Counted from the stretch's first letter, positions 30,998 to 41,466 are shown. The stretch: DNA of 43,615 nucleotides from Fibrobacter sp. (GCA_024399065.1 JAKSIB010000028.1:1-43615), one strand, 5' to 3'. Notes: generated by a model from the letters alone, not told the origin. Numbers and translations: made by a program.

Positions 30998-33900
30998 ATG
31001 ATTACACGACAGCTTTTTGTTAAAATGGCTATGCTGCTCAGTTGCGGCATGGCCTTTGCTGCCCCAGGAACTAAATTTTTCACCTTGACCGAAGAAAAAG
31101 TTACTTCGCAGGCAAGACCTGGTACTGTAGCAAAAGTAACGGGCTACAACTTGTATTTGCGTCAGGCGGATACTGGGTGCGAAGCTGGTCGCTTGTTTGA
31201 AGAAGGAACTTGCCTTGGCTCTGTGGCCAATACCCCCGAGAACTTGTTCAAGTTGCTGGATGAACAGTGGGTTAACCATAAGGGCGATCCCGGTACCGAA
31301 GTTCCGTCCTTGACCTTTATGACCGATATCGACTTGCTTGAATTCTCTGCTAAAACTGCTGTAGGCAAGTGCGAGGTCAACCACGTTGCTTGGCCTGTGC
31401 CGACCGGCGCCGTGATTAACGGTAACAACAAAACTGTCAAGAATCTTTGTTTTGTTTCCGATAAGCCGATGACCAATGCCATGGGTCTTTTTGAACTTGT
31501 GGATGGAACAAATGTTTCCAACCTGAAGATCGACAATGTCCGTATGTCGGTTGGTGGCAGTAACGATGGCGCCGACTACTATCCTATGGGTGCATTTGCT
31601 GGCATCACCAATATGACTACGGTCCAGAACGTTACCGTAAGTAACGTAGATATCCAGGGTCCCGTCGCAGGTGGTATTGTTGGTCTTCTCAAGACTTCTA
31701 CCTTGAAGAGCATCAATAACCATAAAAACATTTCAGTTACAAACAATGTTACTATTACCAAAGGCTATGCAGGGTCCAAGACTTTTGAAAGCTTTTCCCT
31801 TAGTAGAGATTCCGTTTCCTCTCACGATGCTTTTGTGGGCGGTCTTGTTGGCGTAATCCTCCGTGCTGAAAATGCCGGCGACCCTTCTTTGGATGACGTG
31901 TTTGCAACTGTTACTGTAAAGGATTTGGCCAAGGGCCATAAGTCTGCAGTGGGCGGTATTGCTGGTGTGTACAAAACTGTGGGTGAAACGATTTCTGGCA
32001 TTGGCATCGGCAGAAAAATTGTCCCTGCTACCTGTGGCTGGGGTGGCTACTGCACTCCTGCCTCGGTTTCGGATGCAACGGAAGCTTCTGAAATTTCTGG
32101 TGGTAGCTCCATGGGCGGTCTTTTTGGTGCTGTGGTGGTTTATAACAATTATGAATACAGTACGGATGATGCTAACAAGTTCCACCTTACAATGAAAAAT
32201 TGCGCATTCAAGGGCTCTATTTCTGATGCTTCTGTTTATGCCTCCGAAGATGCCGGTCGTGTGATGGCTGTTGGTGGCATCGTTGGCTGGGATTCTCTTC
32301 AGACAAATGATATGTCCTTGTCTATCGAAGAAAGCAATGCTGAAGCAACCATTCAGGACTCTGTAGAAACTGCTGGTAACTATTACTACTATGCAGGTGG
32401 TATTACAGGTTATGGTGATGATCGCCTTTGCAACAATGGTGTAAAGGATGCTTCTGCTGCAATGTCTTTTTCTAATAATACCGCTTCGGGCTCTATCAAT
32501 ATTAAGGCTTCTAGCTCCGATATTGAAGGCCTGCATGTACAGACTTTTGTTGGTGGCGTTGTTGGCACAGCTTGCTTGTCTCAAAGTGCAAAGAATTTTG
32601 TAGGTAACACCTCTTCTGTTGACATTGCTTTGGATATTAAGACCGTTGCTGACGAAAATCTGGTTACGAATGGCGCAAACGTTTATGACACCCTTATTGT
32701 AGGTGGCCTTGCAGGATTTGTTGCGACAGGCTTAACAACGACCTTGCAGGTTTCCAAGGATGTCTTTAAGGGCTCCATTTCCGTGGAAGATAATTTAAAT
32801 ACAACCATGATTGGCGGTATCATTGGTGGTACTTTGCAGCGTGGAGTGAATACTCAAGGTAATGGACATAAGATTGATTTTGCCAGTATGAAGGTTGAAA
32901 AACTGAATGAAAAGTTCGTTGACTACAAAATGAATTCTGCGACCAAGCCCTATTCTGCATTGCAAATTTCTAGAGTGGGCGGTATTTGCGGCTTCTGTAG
33001 TGAACTTGAGAAAATGGATCTTATCAGCGTGATGGGTTCCATCGAAGTGTCTGGCAATTCTGCTGGAGATTCCTTGCTTGTGGGTGGCCTTGCGGGATCC
33101 CTTTATGCATCGGAAGCAACATTGGCTTTCATTACTAGAAGCTTTGTAAATGGCGACATTGCAGTTTCCGCTAATGCTGCAAATAAAAAAGTCGGCTTTA
33201 TGATTGGTTCTGCAGTCTTTAACAAGGGTTGCGCTCTTACATCTAACTACCATTATGGTGAAAATGATGCTGATGTGACCATGCCGGCAGGCGCTCTTTA
33301 TAGAGGCGGCGAACTTGCTGAAACATGGATGTCCAGTATCAATGTGTCTTACACAGTACGAAATGGTGCTGCTGAAAATTTGGATGAAATTCAATTCAAT
33401 GGAACCAAACTTGCCGCAAATATGAAGGTGGATGAATTCACCAAGTTCCTCAAGGCTCCGTATGCCAATATCCAGAATCAGGGTTGGGTTCGTTTGGATG
33501 GCAAGAATAACGATTTGCCTTATGTGGAAGGTGATGCCTCTGGTTGTGACGCTGGATCATTCCTGGTGAATTACTTCGACAAGGATTTGTCCCTTACCAA
33601 GCATGAATGTGTGCCGACAGGTAAAACCATCCAAAAGTTTACTACCGAAGATGTGGCTTATCCGGATAGTATGCATTGTACTGGTTGGAGAGTCCTTGAT
33701 GCAAATAAGGATACCGTTGATTTTGACTTGAAAACACCTATTGACGCAGAAGTAAATCTTTACGCAAAGTATGAACTCAATACCTATACGGTGACCTTTA
33801 CAAAGGGTGGTTCTGCCGTTGGTTCCCCGAAGGTTGTTGCTCATGGTGAAAGTGTCGAATTTCCGACGGTTTCTGGTGGTGCATGGGATTCCCTGGGCTA

Positions 33901-35983
33901 CAATTTTGTTGGCTGGAACGACTCTGTTAGCGTTCTGCGTGTAATCAAGAACTTGGATATCGGTGCCGTCTATGATCCTAAGGTTACCTATTACACTTAC
34001 TTGAATGCTGATACTACTGTCTTTAAGCAGGAATCTTATACCTATCCTGCAAAGCGCGAGGTTATTCCTGATGGCCCTGAGATGGTTGATGGTACTGGTG
34101 TTTACGAATTCAAGTTCTTGGAATGGATTAGCGTTGAATCCGAAGAATATGTCGGTAACGTTTATCAGGCTCTTTATGACACTTCCAAGGCTGTTTACAC
34201 CATTGTGTTCAAGGATAAGGAAGGCAACGTTTATGGCGATACTTTGCGATTGGAATACGGTGAAAAGATTGAATATCCCAATGCGCAAAAGCCTGGTAAG
34301 GAACTTGTCGGATGGTTGCCGGAACCTGAATTCGTAACCAAGAGCGAAGAAATCATTGCTTTCTTTGTGGATGTTAAGAGCTCCAGCAGCGTTGAAGCCG
34401 AAAGCAGTTCCAGCAGCGTTGTTCCGGAAAGTTCTTCCAGCAGTTCTTCTGAATCTGTGCTTGTGAAGAAGGAAATGATTACCGACACAAATACTGTCCA
34501 TCAGGAATCCTATTCCAAGGCTGTCAAACTGGAATTCTCCATCAAGGATGCCGACCCGAAGCATAATACCGATGTTGCTTTGATCGTGCGCAGAGAAGGT
34601 TCCGAAGACTCCATTGCAAAGGCTATGACATTTGATGGTATCGCAAGCATCGATACTGCTTGGGAATTGACGGTTTCTGCCGCAGGTAATTATACTGCTG
34701 ATCTCGTCATTGCCAATGGCGCTTTCGTCGATTCAGTCAAGTTCTCCTTCGTTGTCGAAGACCGAATTACCGTGACCCAGAATAGCTGGAACATGGTTGC
34801 CATGTCTGCAATCAAGTCCCAGAAGCAGGAATGGGGTAAGGGTGGCGCCTTCTTCTGGTGGGATGAATCCAATCCGGTGGGTGATTACTGGCAGTACAAG
34901 GCTTATGCAGGTGAATCTGCAGAAGATACCAAGGGCTTCTGGTACGGTACCACCGCAGGAACTCCTTTGGTAATTGAAGGTGTTGCCAATTGCAAGGACT
35001 CCATGATTGTTTGGGGCTTGAAGAATGTCTACAGCGGTTGGAATCTGGTTGCAAATCCCTGTGGCTGGAGTGTCGACCTGTCTAAGGGCGAAAACGACAG
35101 TGGTGAAAAGGTTGTCTTCTGGCAGTGGAATGCTGCAAAGAGCGACTATGATTCTGTCAAGGTGATTGGTCCCTACAGTGCTGTATGGGTCAATGTGAAG
35201 AAGGCTACCACCTGGCGCATGCCTTCCGCTCCCAGCTTTAATGTTGTAACAAAGAAGATGAGCGCTGAAGATAAGTTCAAGTCTCTCCGCAAGTCTGCAC
35301 TGCGCAAGGCTTCCTCCAAGAATTGGTCCGTGTTGGCAGTGCTCAGCGACAATAACGGAAAGACTGACTCCTGGAATATCCTTGGTGCTGGTGAAACTTC
35401 TGAAACCACTCTGGAACCGCCTTCCGGCATGGGTGACCGCGTCAACCTTTATGTAAAGGATGGCAAGGAAGCCTTGGCAAAGTCTGTGAAGGCTGTGGCC
35501 GACGAATACGAATGGACTTTGAATGTGAACGCAAGCACCAATCGCGAAGGCAAGATTTCCTTTGAAGGTGTTGACGAACTTCAGGCTGCTGGCCTCCACC
35601 TCTATGTTACCGTGGATGGCGTTACCTCCGAAGTCAAGCCGGGCGAATCTGTGAAGGTGGCTCTCACCAAGTCCTACAAGCAGGTGAATGTCCGCGTGGC
35701 TTCCGCCCCGAAGGCTATTGCCGTGGCAAGCCAGATCAATGGTTTCCGTGCGGTCAAGGCTGCCGATGGTCTCCAGATGCAGTTCGAAACCACTGGAGAC
35801 TTGGCTGGTGCTGCTTCCCGCTATGCTCTGGTTGATGTGAAGGGCAAGGTGATTGCTTCTGGCAACTTCTCTGCAAGCGCTGGCAACAATTCCATCACCG
35901 TCGCCGCTCCGAAGGCCGGCATGTACTTCGTTCAGCTGAAGGTTGGCTCCCAGATGAGTTCCGCCAAGGTCCTGGTGAAGTAA
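30998..35983 (+). CDS. Giant GLUG-repeat surface protein with sorting domain (1661 aa)
   Basis: Signal peptide ('MAMLLSCGMAFA'), then from about residue 220 to 705 at least ten 'GG(I/L/V)xG' repeats ('FVGGLVGV', 'AVGGIAGVY', 'SMGGLFGAV', 'FVGGVVGTA', 'MIGGIIGGT') typical of GLUG beta-helix proteins. About 925-1125 are InlB-type B repeats ('FTKGGSAVGSPKVVAHGES', 'GWND'). A poly-serine linker spans about 1127-1153. After an Ig-like stretch, residues about 1262-1661 hold a tryptophan-rich domain ('WNMVAMSAI', 'YSGWNLVANP') and a type IX-like end ('PKAGMYFVQLKVGSQMSSAKVLVK' in outline). AGAGG precedes the ATG. Its tail is shared with the next gene. Probably an adhesin or carbohydrate-facing surface protein; that is inference. 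Confidence 0.88.
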   Translation: MITRQLFVKMAMLLSCGMAFAAPGTKFFTLTEEKVTSQARPGTVAKVTGYNLYLRQADTGCEAGRLFEEGTCLGSVANTPENLFKLLDEQWVNHKGDPGTEVPSLTFMTDIDLLEFSAKTAVGKCEVNHVAWPVPTGAVINGNNKTVKNLCFVSDKPMTNAMGLFELVDGTNVSNLKIDNVRMSVGGSNDGADYYPMGAFAGITNMTTVQNVTVSNVDIQGPVAGGIVGLLKTSTLKSINNHKNISVTNNVTITKGYAGSKTFESFSLSRDSVSSHDAFVGGLVGVILRAENAGDPSLDDVFATVTVKDLAKGHKSAVGGIAGVYKTVGETISGIGIGRKIVPATCGWGGYCTPASVSDATEASEISGGSSMGGLFGAVVVYNNYEYSTDDANKFHLTMKNCAFKGSISDASVYASEDAGRVMAVGGIVGWDSLQTNDMSLSIEESNAEATIQDSVETAGNYYYYAGGITGYGDDRLCNNGVKDASAAMSFSNNTASGSINIKASSSDIEGLHVQTFVGGVVGTACLSQSAKNFVGNTSSVDIALDIKTVADENLVTNGANVYDTLIVGGLAGFVATGLTTTLQVSKDVFKGSISVEDNLNTTMIGGIIGGTLQRGVNTQGNGHKIDFASMKVEKLNEKFVDYKMNSATKPYSALQISRVGGICGFCSELEKMDLISVMGSIEVSGNSAGDSLLVGGLAGSLYASEATLAFITRSFVNGDIAVSANAANKKVGFMIGSAVFNKGCALTSNYHYGENDADVTMPAGALYRGGELAETWMSSINVSYTVRNGAAENLDEIQFNGTKLAANMKVDEFTKFLKAPYANIQNQGWVRLDGKNNDLPYVEGDASGCDAGSFLVNYFDKDLSLTKHECVPTGKTIQKFTTEDVAYPDSMHCTGWRVLDANKDTVDFDLKTPIDAEVNLYAKYELNTYTVTFTKGGSAVGSPKVVAHGESVEFPTVSGGAWDSLGYNFVGWNDSVSVLRVIKNLDIGAVYDPKVTYYTYLNADTTVFKQESYTYPAKREVIPDGPEMVDGTGVYEFKFLEWISVESEEYVGNVYQALYDTSKAVYTIVFKDKEGNVYGDTLRLEYGEKIEYPNAQKPGKELVGWLPEPEFVTKSEEIIAFFVDVKSSSSVEAESSSSSVVPESSSSSSSESVLVKKEMITDTNTVHQESYSKAVKLEFSIKDADPKHNTDVALIVRREGSEDSIAKAMTFDGIASIDTAWELTVSAAGNYTADLVIANGAFVDSVKFSFVVEDRITVTQNSWNMVAMSAIKSQKQEWGKGGAFFWWDESNPVGDYWQYKAYAGESAEDTKGFWYGTTAGTPLVIEGVANCKDSMIVWGLKNVYSGWNLVANPCGWSVDLSKGENDSGEKVVFWQWNAAKSDYDSVKVIGPYSAVWVNVKKATTWRMPSAPSFNVVTKKMSAEDKFKSLRKSALRKASSKNWSVLAVLSDNNGKTDSWNILGAGETSETTLEPPSGMGDRVNLYVKDGKEALAKSVKAVADEYEWTLNVNASTNREGKISFEGVDELQAAGLHLYVTVDGVTSEVKPGESVKVALTKSYKQVNVRVASAPKAIAVASQINGFRAVKAADGLQMQFETTGDLAGAASRYALVDVKGKVIASGNFSASAGNNSITVAAPKAGMYFVQLKVGSQMSSAKVLVK

Positions 35984-36006
35984 ATAGAAACTAGACTCCT
36001 CAAGAT

Positions 36007-36041
36007 GAAGGCTCCCGCGAGAAATCGCGGGGGCCTTCTTT
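36007..36041 (+). terminator. Intrinsic terminator between the two giant genes
   Basis: GAAGGCTCCCGCGA and TCGCGGGGGCCTTC form a long stem with one mismatch and a GAAA loop, followed by TTT. The two surface-protein genes are therefore transcribed separately. Confidence 0.85.
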
Positions 36042-36219
36042 GTATGAAAAATTCACTCCAAATTAACGTTTTTTGGACGTAAATTCCTTCAACAATCGGC
36101 CATGTAAACGAAAATCAATACTTTAAAATTTTCTTACAATTATCTAAATTCGTTATGTTTGGATGCCCTTTTTGAGGGACGTTGTGCCGTGTATGGCGAA
36201 GGTTTTAAGGGAGAATCTT

Positions 36220-39200
36220 ATGAAAAAGATCTCGTATGTTGCTTTTTTGTTGTTGACGCTGGTTGCGTCTGTTTTTGCTGCAGAAGGTGAAAAATTCCAT
36301 TACCAATGCTATAACAAAGGCTTGTTCAAGGAGGGGGACAGTCCTGTCGCCGCACCAGATGTTGGTAGGTATTGCTATGTGAACTATGGCAAGGCCATGG
36401 CTGATTCTGCGGTTCAGAGTAAGGATGATCTTGCGGAAAATGGTTCAACTACCAATTGGAATGATGTAGTTAATGTAATCCAAACGTATCCAAATGGGGT
36501 CTCCCTCAATTCGCTCCATTTGATTTTGCTGTCTGATTTGAAATTTCCAGGCTATAACGATATTACAAAGAGTTGCTTTGATAATGCTTCTTCGATAACT
36601 TTGACCGAAAAGGATTTTACACAAACAGCTTTTGTTTTTGATGGGAAAAAACACGTTATCAAGAACTATTGTCAACAAGGACGTCACGAAGTTGGCTTTT
36701 TTGGAACATTGTTGACTAAGCATAATGAACTTAATGACGTGACTTTTGAAAATGCCTATATAGAAATGACGGATGATAACACGGCTTCAACACTTAATAA
36801 AGTGGCGGTTTTTGTAGATAGTGTTGGCCCAGGCTCTCTAACGGGTATCTCCATAAAAAATTCAAAAATCGTGGTCAACAATAATTCTGGAAAAAATTCT
36901 GAGATTTTTCTGGGAGCGATAGGAGCTCGTGTTGGGAATGTTCAAATTCAACAGGATACGGTGGAAAATGTTTCCATAACTGGATCGGTTGGTACTTTAG
37001 GATCAGGTTCTTTCTATGTTGGCGGCCTTGTTGGAACTGCTGATTTTATAGGGGATGAAGGACGAGGAACCTTTACTGCAAATAGGGCGTCTGTGCAAAT
37101 TGATTTGCCGGAAGTAGCTGATGTTGATGTTGGTGGCTTGGCTGGTTTTGTGAGAGTGGGCGGTGGTTCCTATCATTATATTCAAAGGAATTATGTCTCT
37201 CCTCATACTTCGATTAATGGGGGAAATGCAGATTCTTTGTTTATTATAAAGTTGTCACAAAAAGAAATGCGTCGAGTGAATGCCGGTGGCCTGGTTGGAA
37301 GACTGTACGCTGTCTCTTCGTTTGTTGATTGCTCTGTTGAAAACAACAGCGTTGTTGGACGCTTGTCTGTGGCTGCTACAAAAATAACGAGCGATGATTC
37401 TCCTTTGGAATCAGGGGCTGTGGGTGGCCTTTTTGGGTATGTTTTTTTGGGTGATCGAACGCTCACGATTATTTATAATAAAATCATTGGGGATGTGGAT
37501 GTTAACGATATGTTCGTAGGAACTGGTTCTTACTACTGTGGCTATGTAGCAGGTGTTGTGGAAGAAAGTTTGGGGTCAAATGCGAAGAATCGTTTGCTTT
37601 TGAATTACCATTATGGTTTTGCTGATCAAAATGTTGATAAGTATGTGAAGTTCTGGGGCGTGTTTGGTGCTGATGGTCCTAAAGAAATTGATTCTTCAAT
37701 CCGTAATGAAATCCGCTATAATTACCGTAATGCTATAGGAAAAGGAAACGATGTTAAGCTTGCTGCCAACGGTTCCTTGAATTATGAAGGTACGGTATAC
37801 GGCCCAACCGCAACGTATGACAATCCAATTCTGAGTGAAGAGGACATGAAGTCACGCTTGTTTGCCTACGTGTTGATTGAGAATGGAAAAGCCATTTCTG
37901 TGGCTAGCGGAAACCCCCACCCCTCCTGGGAGGTTGATTCTACCAATGGGGGCTTGCCGTATATAACAGACAAGCAATCTGTGTATATGGTGGCAATTGA
38001 TATTTCGAAATTTTCAAACTTTACGGTTTCGCCTGTTGAAAATGATCTGTATGACAAATTCAAGAATTTGAAAAAATTTTACGACTCAAAAAGAGATCGT
38101 ACACAATATCGTTATGTGGCACTGACTGATATTAATGGCCGACTGCCCAAAGACTTTGTTGACGCCTATGAAAAGGACGTGAAAAATAACGGGTATGCGT
38201 TGAATTATGATAATCGTGCAGCGACTCTTTCCCCTTATAAAGTGTACGAATTAAAAAATAGGTCGGGTTATCATGAGTATGAAGTTGTTGAAGAGATTCC
38301 TTTTAATATTGAATATGGAATTTTAGGATTGGATCCTAACGGAGGTCTCCATATTGATAAGTTTGAGGATGAAACCTATTTTGTCTATTCTCCAGCCAAG
38401 GTTGAAAAAGCTGGTGCTTATGATGTGACAAAGATTATTCCTAGAATATTTGATACGAGTGATAATAATGCAGAATGGTTTGTTAGTGCTTATGAACTAC
38501 GCTGTGTAAATGAGGAGGGTCTCGATGTCCGTAAAGAAGGGGATGATGTAGATATTAATCATTGGAGCTTGTCTAGAATTTTAAACGAAATTGTTTCAGC
38601 AGGCGACGTGTATAAGACATGCGCAAATACTCCGACATTACGTTTGGGATATGAAAAGCTGAGTACAGGTGTTGCGAAGACTATTGCTGTTTCTCCAAAC
38701 GAATGGTCCTTGGATACTCCCGTTGAAATTTACGGATACAAAAAGGGCCAATTGGAAAGGCTTGACAGTACCTCTGTTGGTCCAGATCCTGTTTATGTTC
38801 CTTGGACTTCCCAGTATAAAATTGATTTGATGAGCCGTGGCTATGAGCATGTCAAGCCAATGGAGGTGGATGTCTGGTATTTTGATCAATATTTTTATGC
38901 CAGTGCAGAAATGTTGTTGGATTGCTTGAAGGATCACCCCTTGAAACTAGATGGTTGTTTTGAACAGACAGAATATGAGCATAAATACTATGATTCTGCT
39001 TCCGCTTATTTGGGCTCTCCTGATGAGATTAGTGCGGCCATCGAAACTTATCCTGCTGTTCGTTGGAGAGTTCCATTGGACTCCTCCAAAAAAATATCCT
39101 TGGATAGTTTGACTGCAGGCTTGTTTAGAAATGTAAATACTGACTTAAGTAACGTTTTGATCAAGATTGTTCCGAGACCCAATGTTATTCCGGAAATCTA

Positions 39201-41421
39201 CAGCATCGCCTTTATGCTAGATGATACTACCGGTGTACTCAGAGAGTATCCGTTTTATCATTCGCAAACAGGCGAGGTGTATGCCTGGGGTGATACCGTT
39301 GATTATTGCATTGATGGGGATCTATGCATGCGAGATTATCCGCATGACATCTATCGCAATGACGGGTGTGTTGTGGGGTGGACTTCCGAGAACATGAAAA
39401 TGAATGACTCAACCTTGAAATTCGGCTTGGGGGGCGATTTCCAGTTTGAGCTTCTTAGTGAAGCCTTGGAACCTGGTGCGTCGACGCTGTATCCCCTCTG
39501 GGCTCCCGCAGCGTATTGCGCCGAAGAAAAGCTTTCTGAAGAAGATAACGTCAAGTGGTCTGGAGCTAATGTTGAAGGAACCTTTACCCGGACTGTAATG
39601 AATGTTTTGGGTGGTGAAGTGATAATCCTGGACATTGATAAAAGAGCTGAGATTCTTGATACAACAATTCGTTATTTGGGAAAGAGCAAGTCAATGCTTC
39701 TTCCGCTAAATGATCCTGTGGAAATTGCAATTACTCGCAAACGAATTCTGCAATTTGAAGCCAAGGCTGGGTTCAAGGCTCCGGAATACATGACGCTTAG
39801 TTATGATAGTTCCCGCGTGTCAGATTTTTCGAATCTTGATGTTGATTTCACTTCGATTCATGTGAAGGACGGGGATTCCTTGCCGTCTGATTTAAGATGG
39901 AGTGTGCTAGAGGGTGTTTTTGAAATGGTGGATACTTCATCTCTTGCATTTGTTGACACCGCAGTGATTTCTTCTGGATATGCGGCTCGCTTGAAGGTTT
40001 CTACAACCAAGTTTGCTGCAGGTCGTGATGCAACGTTGAAGATTTCCTTTACGGATAATCTTGGCAATGAACTTAAATTCCCGAAGGCTATTGACACCGC
40101 AATTGTTGAAACGCCCTTTGTCTTGGATACTACGTTCATTCTTCGCCCTGGCAGCTATGTTGTTCGTGGAGAATTACGAGATGCATGGGATTCCGTGGCA
40201 ACCTTTACATCTCATGTCGTAGTTTCCTCCGAAATCCCTGCCGGTAAGGATAAGTGGATTATGGTTAATCTTAAGGCTGTTGACATGAAGAGCGTGGGCA
40301 AGGACGATGACCAGATTTTCTACTGGTGGAATGACAACGCCGACGTTGGGGAATTCTGGCGATACATCCGCTTTATTCCGGGTGAAGACTTAGCTGCAAA
40401 TAGAGGTTATTGGTATAGCTCTCTGGAAGGTCGCTCTCTGAAAATCAATACATCCTATGTAGATAGTGTCTACGATGTGGTCTGGAACTTGGTCAATGGC
40501 TACGATGGCTGGAACCTTGTAAGCAATCCCCACAGCTGGGATATCGCGGTCCCAGATTCTTTGGATATGTCCTGCTGGGATGAAAGTGTTTCTAATTACG
40601 ACGATTGTCATAATGTACTGCGTGGATTCAGGGCTGCCTGGGTTCATGTGGAAAAGTCCAACAAGGTAAAGTTGAAGGGCGAGCCTGTCTTTACTTCGGG
40701 TGTAGCCGGCTTCAAGAAGCGCGCCTTGGCGAAGGCCAAGAATGCGGAAAACTGGACCATCAGTGCTGTTCTTGCAGATAATCGTGGCCATCAGGATTTC
40801 TGGAACGTGTTGGGTATGGGCGAGGAGCTTGAAGGCTATGAACCTCCTGCCGGCATGGGCGACCAGGTGAATTTCTCCATCAAGAATGGCAAGAAGTTCC
40901 TGGCTAAGTCCGTGAAGGCCGCTCCCGCATCTTCCAAGGATGCTGCTGATCTGGAATGGGACGTGGTGCTGAGCGCCTCTTCTGATCGCAAGGGCAAGCT
41001 TTCATTCGATGGTCTGGATGGTATTGCCGGCTTTGGATATCATCTGTACGTGACTATGGATGGCAAGACTTCTGAATTAATGGCCGGTGATACGCTTCCT
41101 GTGGCCCTTAAGGCGGCAGGGACCACTGCCAAGGTTCGCGTCACCAAGGAAAAGCTGTATTTCAAGACCTCCGTGGATGGCCTCCGTATGGCACAGTCCG
41201 GAAACAAGTTGAATGTGAGCTTTACCGCTACCGAAAATCTGGCTGGTACCCGCGTGGTGGTGGATGTGCTGGGTATGGATGGCAAGGTGATTTCCTCCAT
41301 CGCCGACAAGGCTGCGGCCGGAACCAACGCCGTAACTCTGGATGCCCCCAAGCCAGGCCTCTATATGCTCCGTGTCCGAGTGGCAAGTCAACAGGCTAGC
41401 CGCAAGATTTTGGTGAAATAA
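36220..41421 (+). CDS. Giant GLUG-repeat surface protein with sorting domain (1733 aa)
   Basis: The signal peptide 'MKKISYVAFLLLTLVASVFA' opens the protein. Residues about 250-450 carry GLUG-type 'YVGGLVGTA', 'DVGGLAGFV', 'NAGGLVGRLY' and 'AVGGLFGYV'. The middle (about 500-1340) matches nothing I recognise and has no poly-serine linker. Residues about 1347-1733 repeat the tail of the 30998 gene: 'WIMVNLKAV', 'YWWNDN', 'YDGWNLVSNP', 'PAGMGDQVNFSIKNGKKFLAKSVKA' in outline, 'GYHLYVTMDGKTSEL' and 'PGLYMLRVRVASQQASRKILVK' in outline. The start at 36220 is set by AAGGGAGA and the signal peptide. Base composition changes inside the gene: the N-terminal two thirds are AT-rich, the tail is not. Surface adhesin is the likely but unproven role. 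Confidence 0.85.
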   Translation: MKKISYVAFLLLTLVASVFAAEGEKFHYQCYNKGLFKEGDSPVAAPDVGRYCYVNYGKAMADSAVQSKDDLAENGSTTNWNDVVNVIQTYPNGVSLNSLHLILLSDLKFPGYNDITKSCFDNASSITLTEKDFTQTAFVFDGKKHVIKNYCQQGRHEVGFFGTLLTKHNELNDVTFENAYIEMTDDNTASTLNKVAVFVDSVGPGSLTGISIKNSKIVVNNNSGKNSEIFLGAIGARVGNVQIQQDTVENVSITGSVGTLGSGSFYVGGLVGTADFIGDEGRGTFTANRASVQIDLPEVADVDVGGLAGFVRVGGGSYHYIQRNYVSPHTSINGGNADSLFIIKLSQKEMRRVNAGGLVGRLYAVSSFVDCSVENNSVVGRLSVAATKITSDDSPLESGAVGGLFGYVFLGDRTLTIIYNKIIGDVDVNDMFVGTGSYYCGYVAGVVEESLGSNAKNRLLLNYHYGFADQNVDKYVKFWGVFGADGPKEIDSSIRNEIRYNYRNAIGKGNDVKLAANGSLNYEGTVYGPTATYDNPILSEEDMKSRLFAYVLIENGKAISVASGNPHPSWEVDSTNGGLPYITDKQSVYMVAIDISKFSNFTVSPVENDLYDKFKNLKKFYDSKRDRTQYRYVALTDINGRLPKDFVDAYEKDVKNNGYALNYDNRAATLSPYKVYELKNRSGYHEYEVVEEIPFNIEYGILGLDPNGGLHIDKFEDETYFVYSPAKVEKAGAYDVTKIIPRIFDTSDNNAEWFVSAYELRCVNEEGLDVRKEGDDVDINHWSLSRILNEIVSAGDVYKTCANTPTLRLGYEKLSTGVAKTIAVSPNEWSLDTPVEIYGYKKGQLERLDSTSVGPDPVYVPWTSQYKIDLMSRGYEHVKPMEVDVWYFDQYFYASAEMLLDCLKDHPLKLDGCFEQTEYEHKYYDSASAYLGSPDEISAAIETYPAVRWRVPLDSSKKISLDSLTAGLFRNVNTDLSNVLIKIVPRPNVIPEIYSIAFMLDDTTGVLREYPFYHSQTGEVYAWGDTVDYCIDGDLCMRDYPHDIYRNDGCVVGWTSENMKMNDSTLKFGLGGDFQFELLSEALEPGASTLYPLWAPAAYCAEEKLSEEDNVKWSGANVEGTFTRTVMNVLGGEVIILDIDKRAEILDTTIRYLGKSKSMLLPLNDPVEIAITRKRILQFEAKAGFKAPEYMTLSYDSSRVSDFSNLDVDFTSIHVKDGDSLPSDLRWSVLEGVFEMVDTSSLAFVDTAVISSGYAARLKVSTTKFAAGRDATLKISFTDNLGNELKFPKAIDTAIVETPFVLDTTFILRPGSYVVRGELRDAWDSVATFTSHVVVSSEIPAGKDKWIMVNLKAVDMKSVGKDDDQIFYWWNDNADVGEFWRYIRFIPGEDLAANRGYWYSSLEGRSLKINTSYVDSVYDVVWNLVNGYDGWNLVSNPHSWDIAVPDSLDMSCWDESVSNYDDCHNVLRGFRAAWVHVEKSNKVKLKGEPVFTSGVAGFKKRALAKAKNAENWTISAVLADNRGHQDFWNVLGMGEELEGYEPPAGMGDQVNFSIKNGKKFLAKSVKAAPASSKDAADLEWDVVLSASSDRKGKLSFDGLDGIAGFGYHLYVTMDGKTSELMAGDTLPVALKAAGTTAKVRVTKEKLYFKTSVDGLRMAQSGNKLNVSFTATENLAGTRVVVDVLGMDGKVISSIADKAAAGTNAVTLDAPKPGLYMLRVRVASQQASRKILVK

Positions 41422-41466
41422 ATCTCGAAATTTGCTGAAAATTGCGTTTTTTGGTTGAAATTTGGG

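Noticed and set aside
34378-34455. Repetitive AGC/TCC stretch that could be taken for a microsatellite or CRISPR-like repeat
   Set aside because: It encodes the poly-serine linker of the 1661-aa surface protein; spacing is irregular and in frame.
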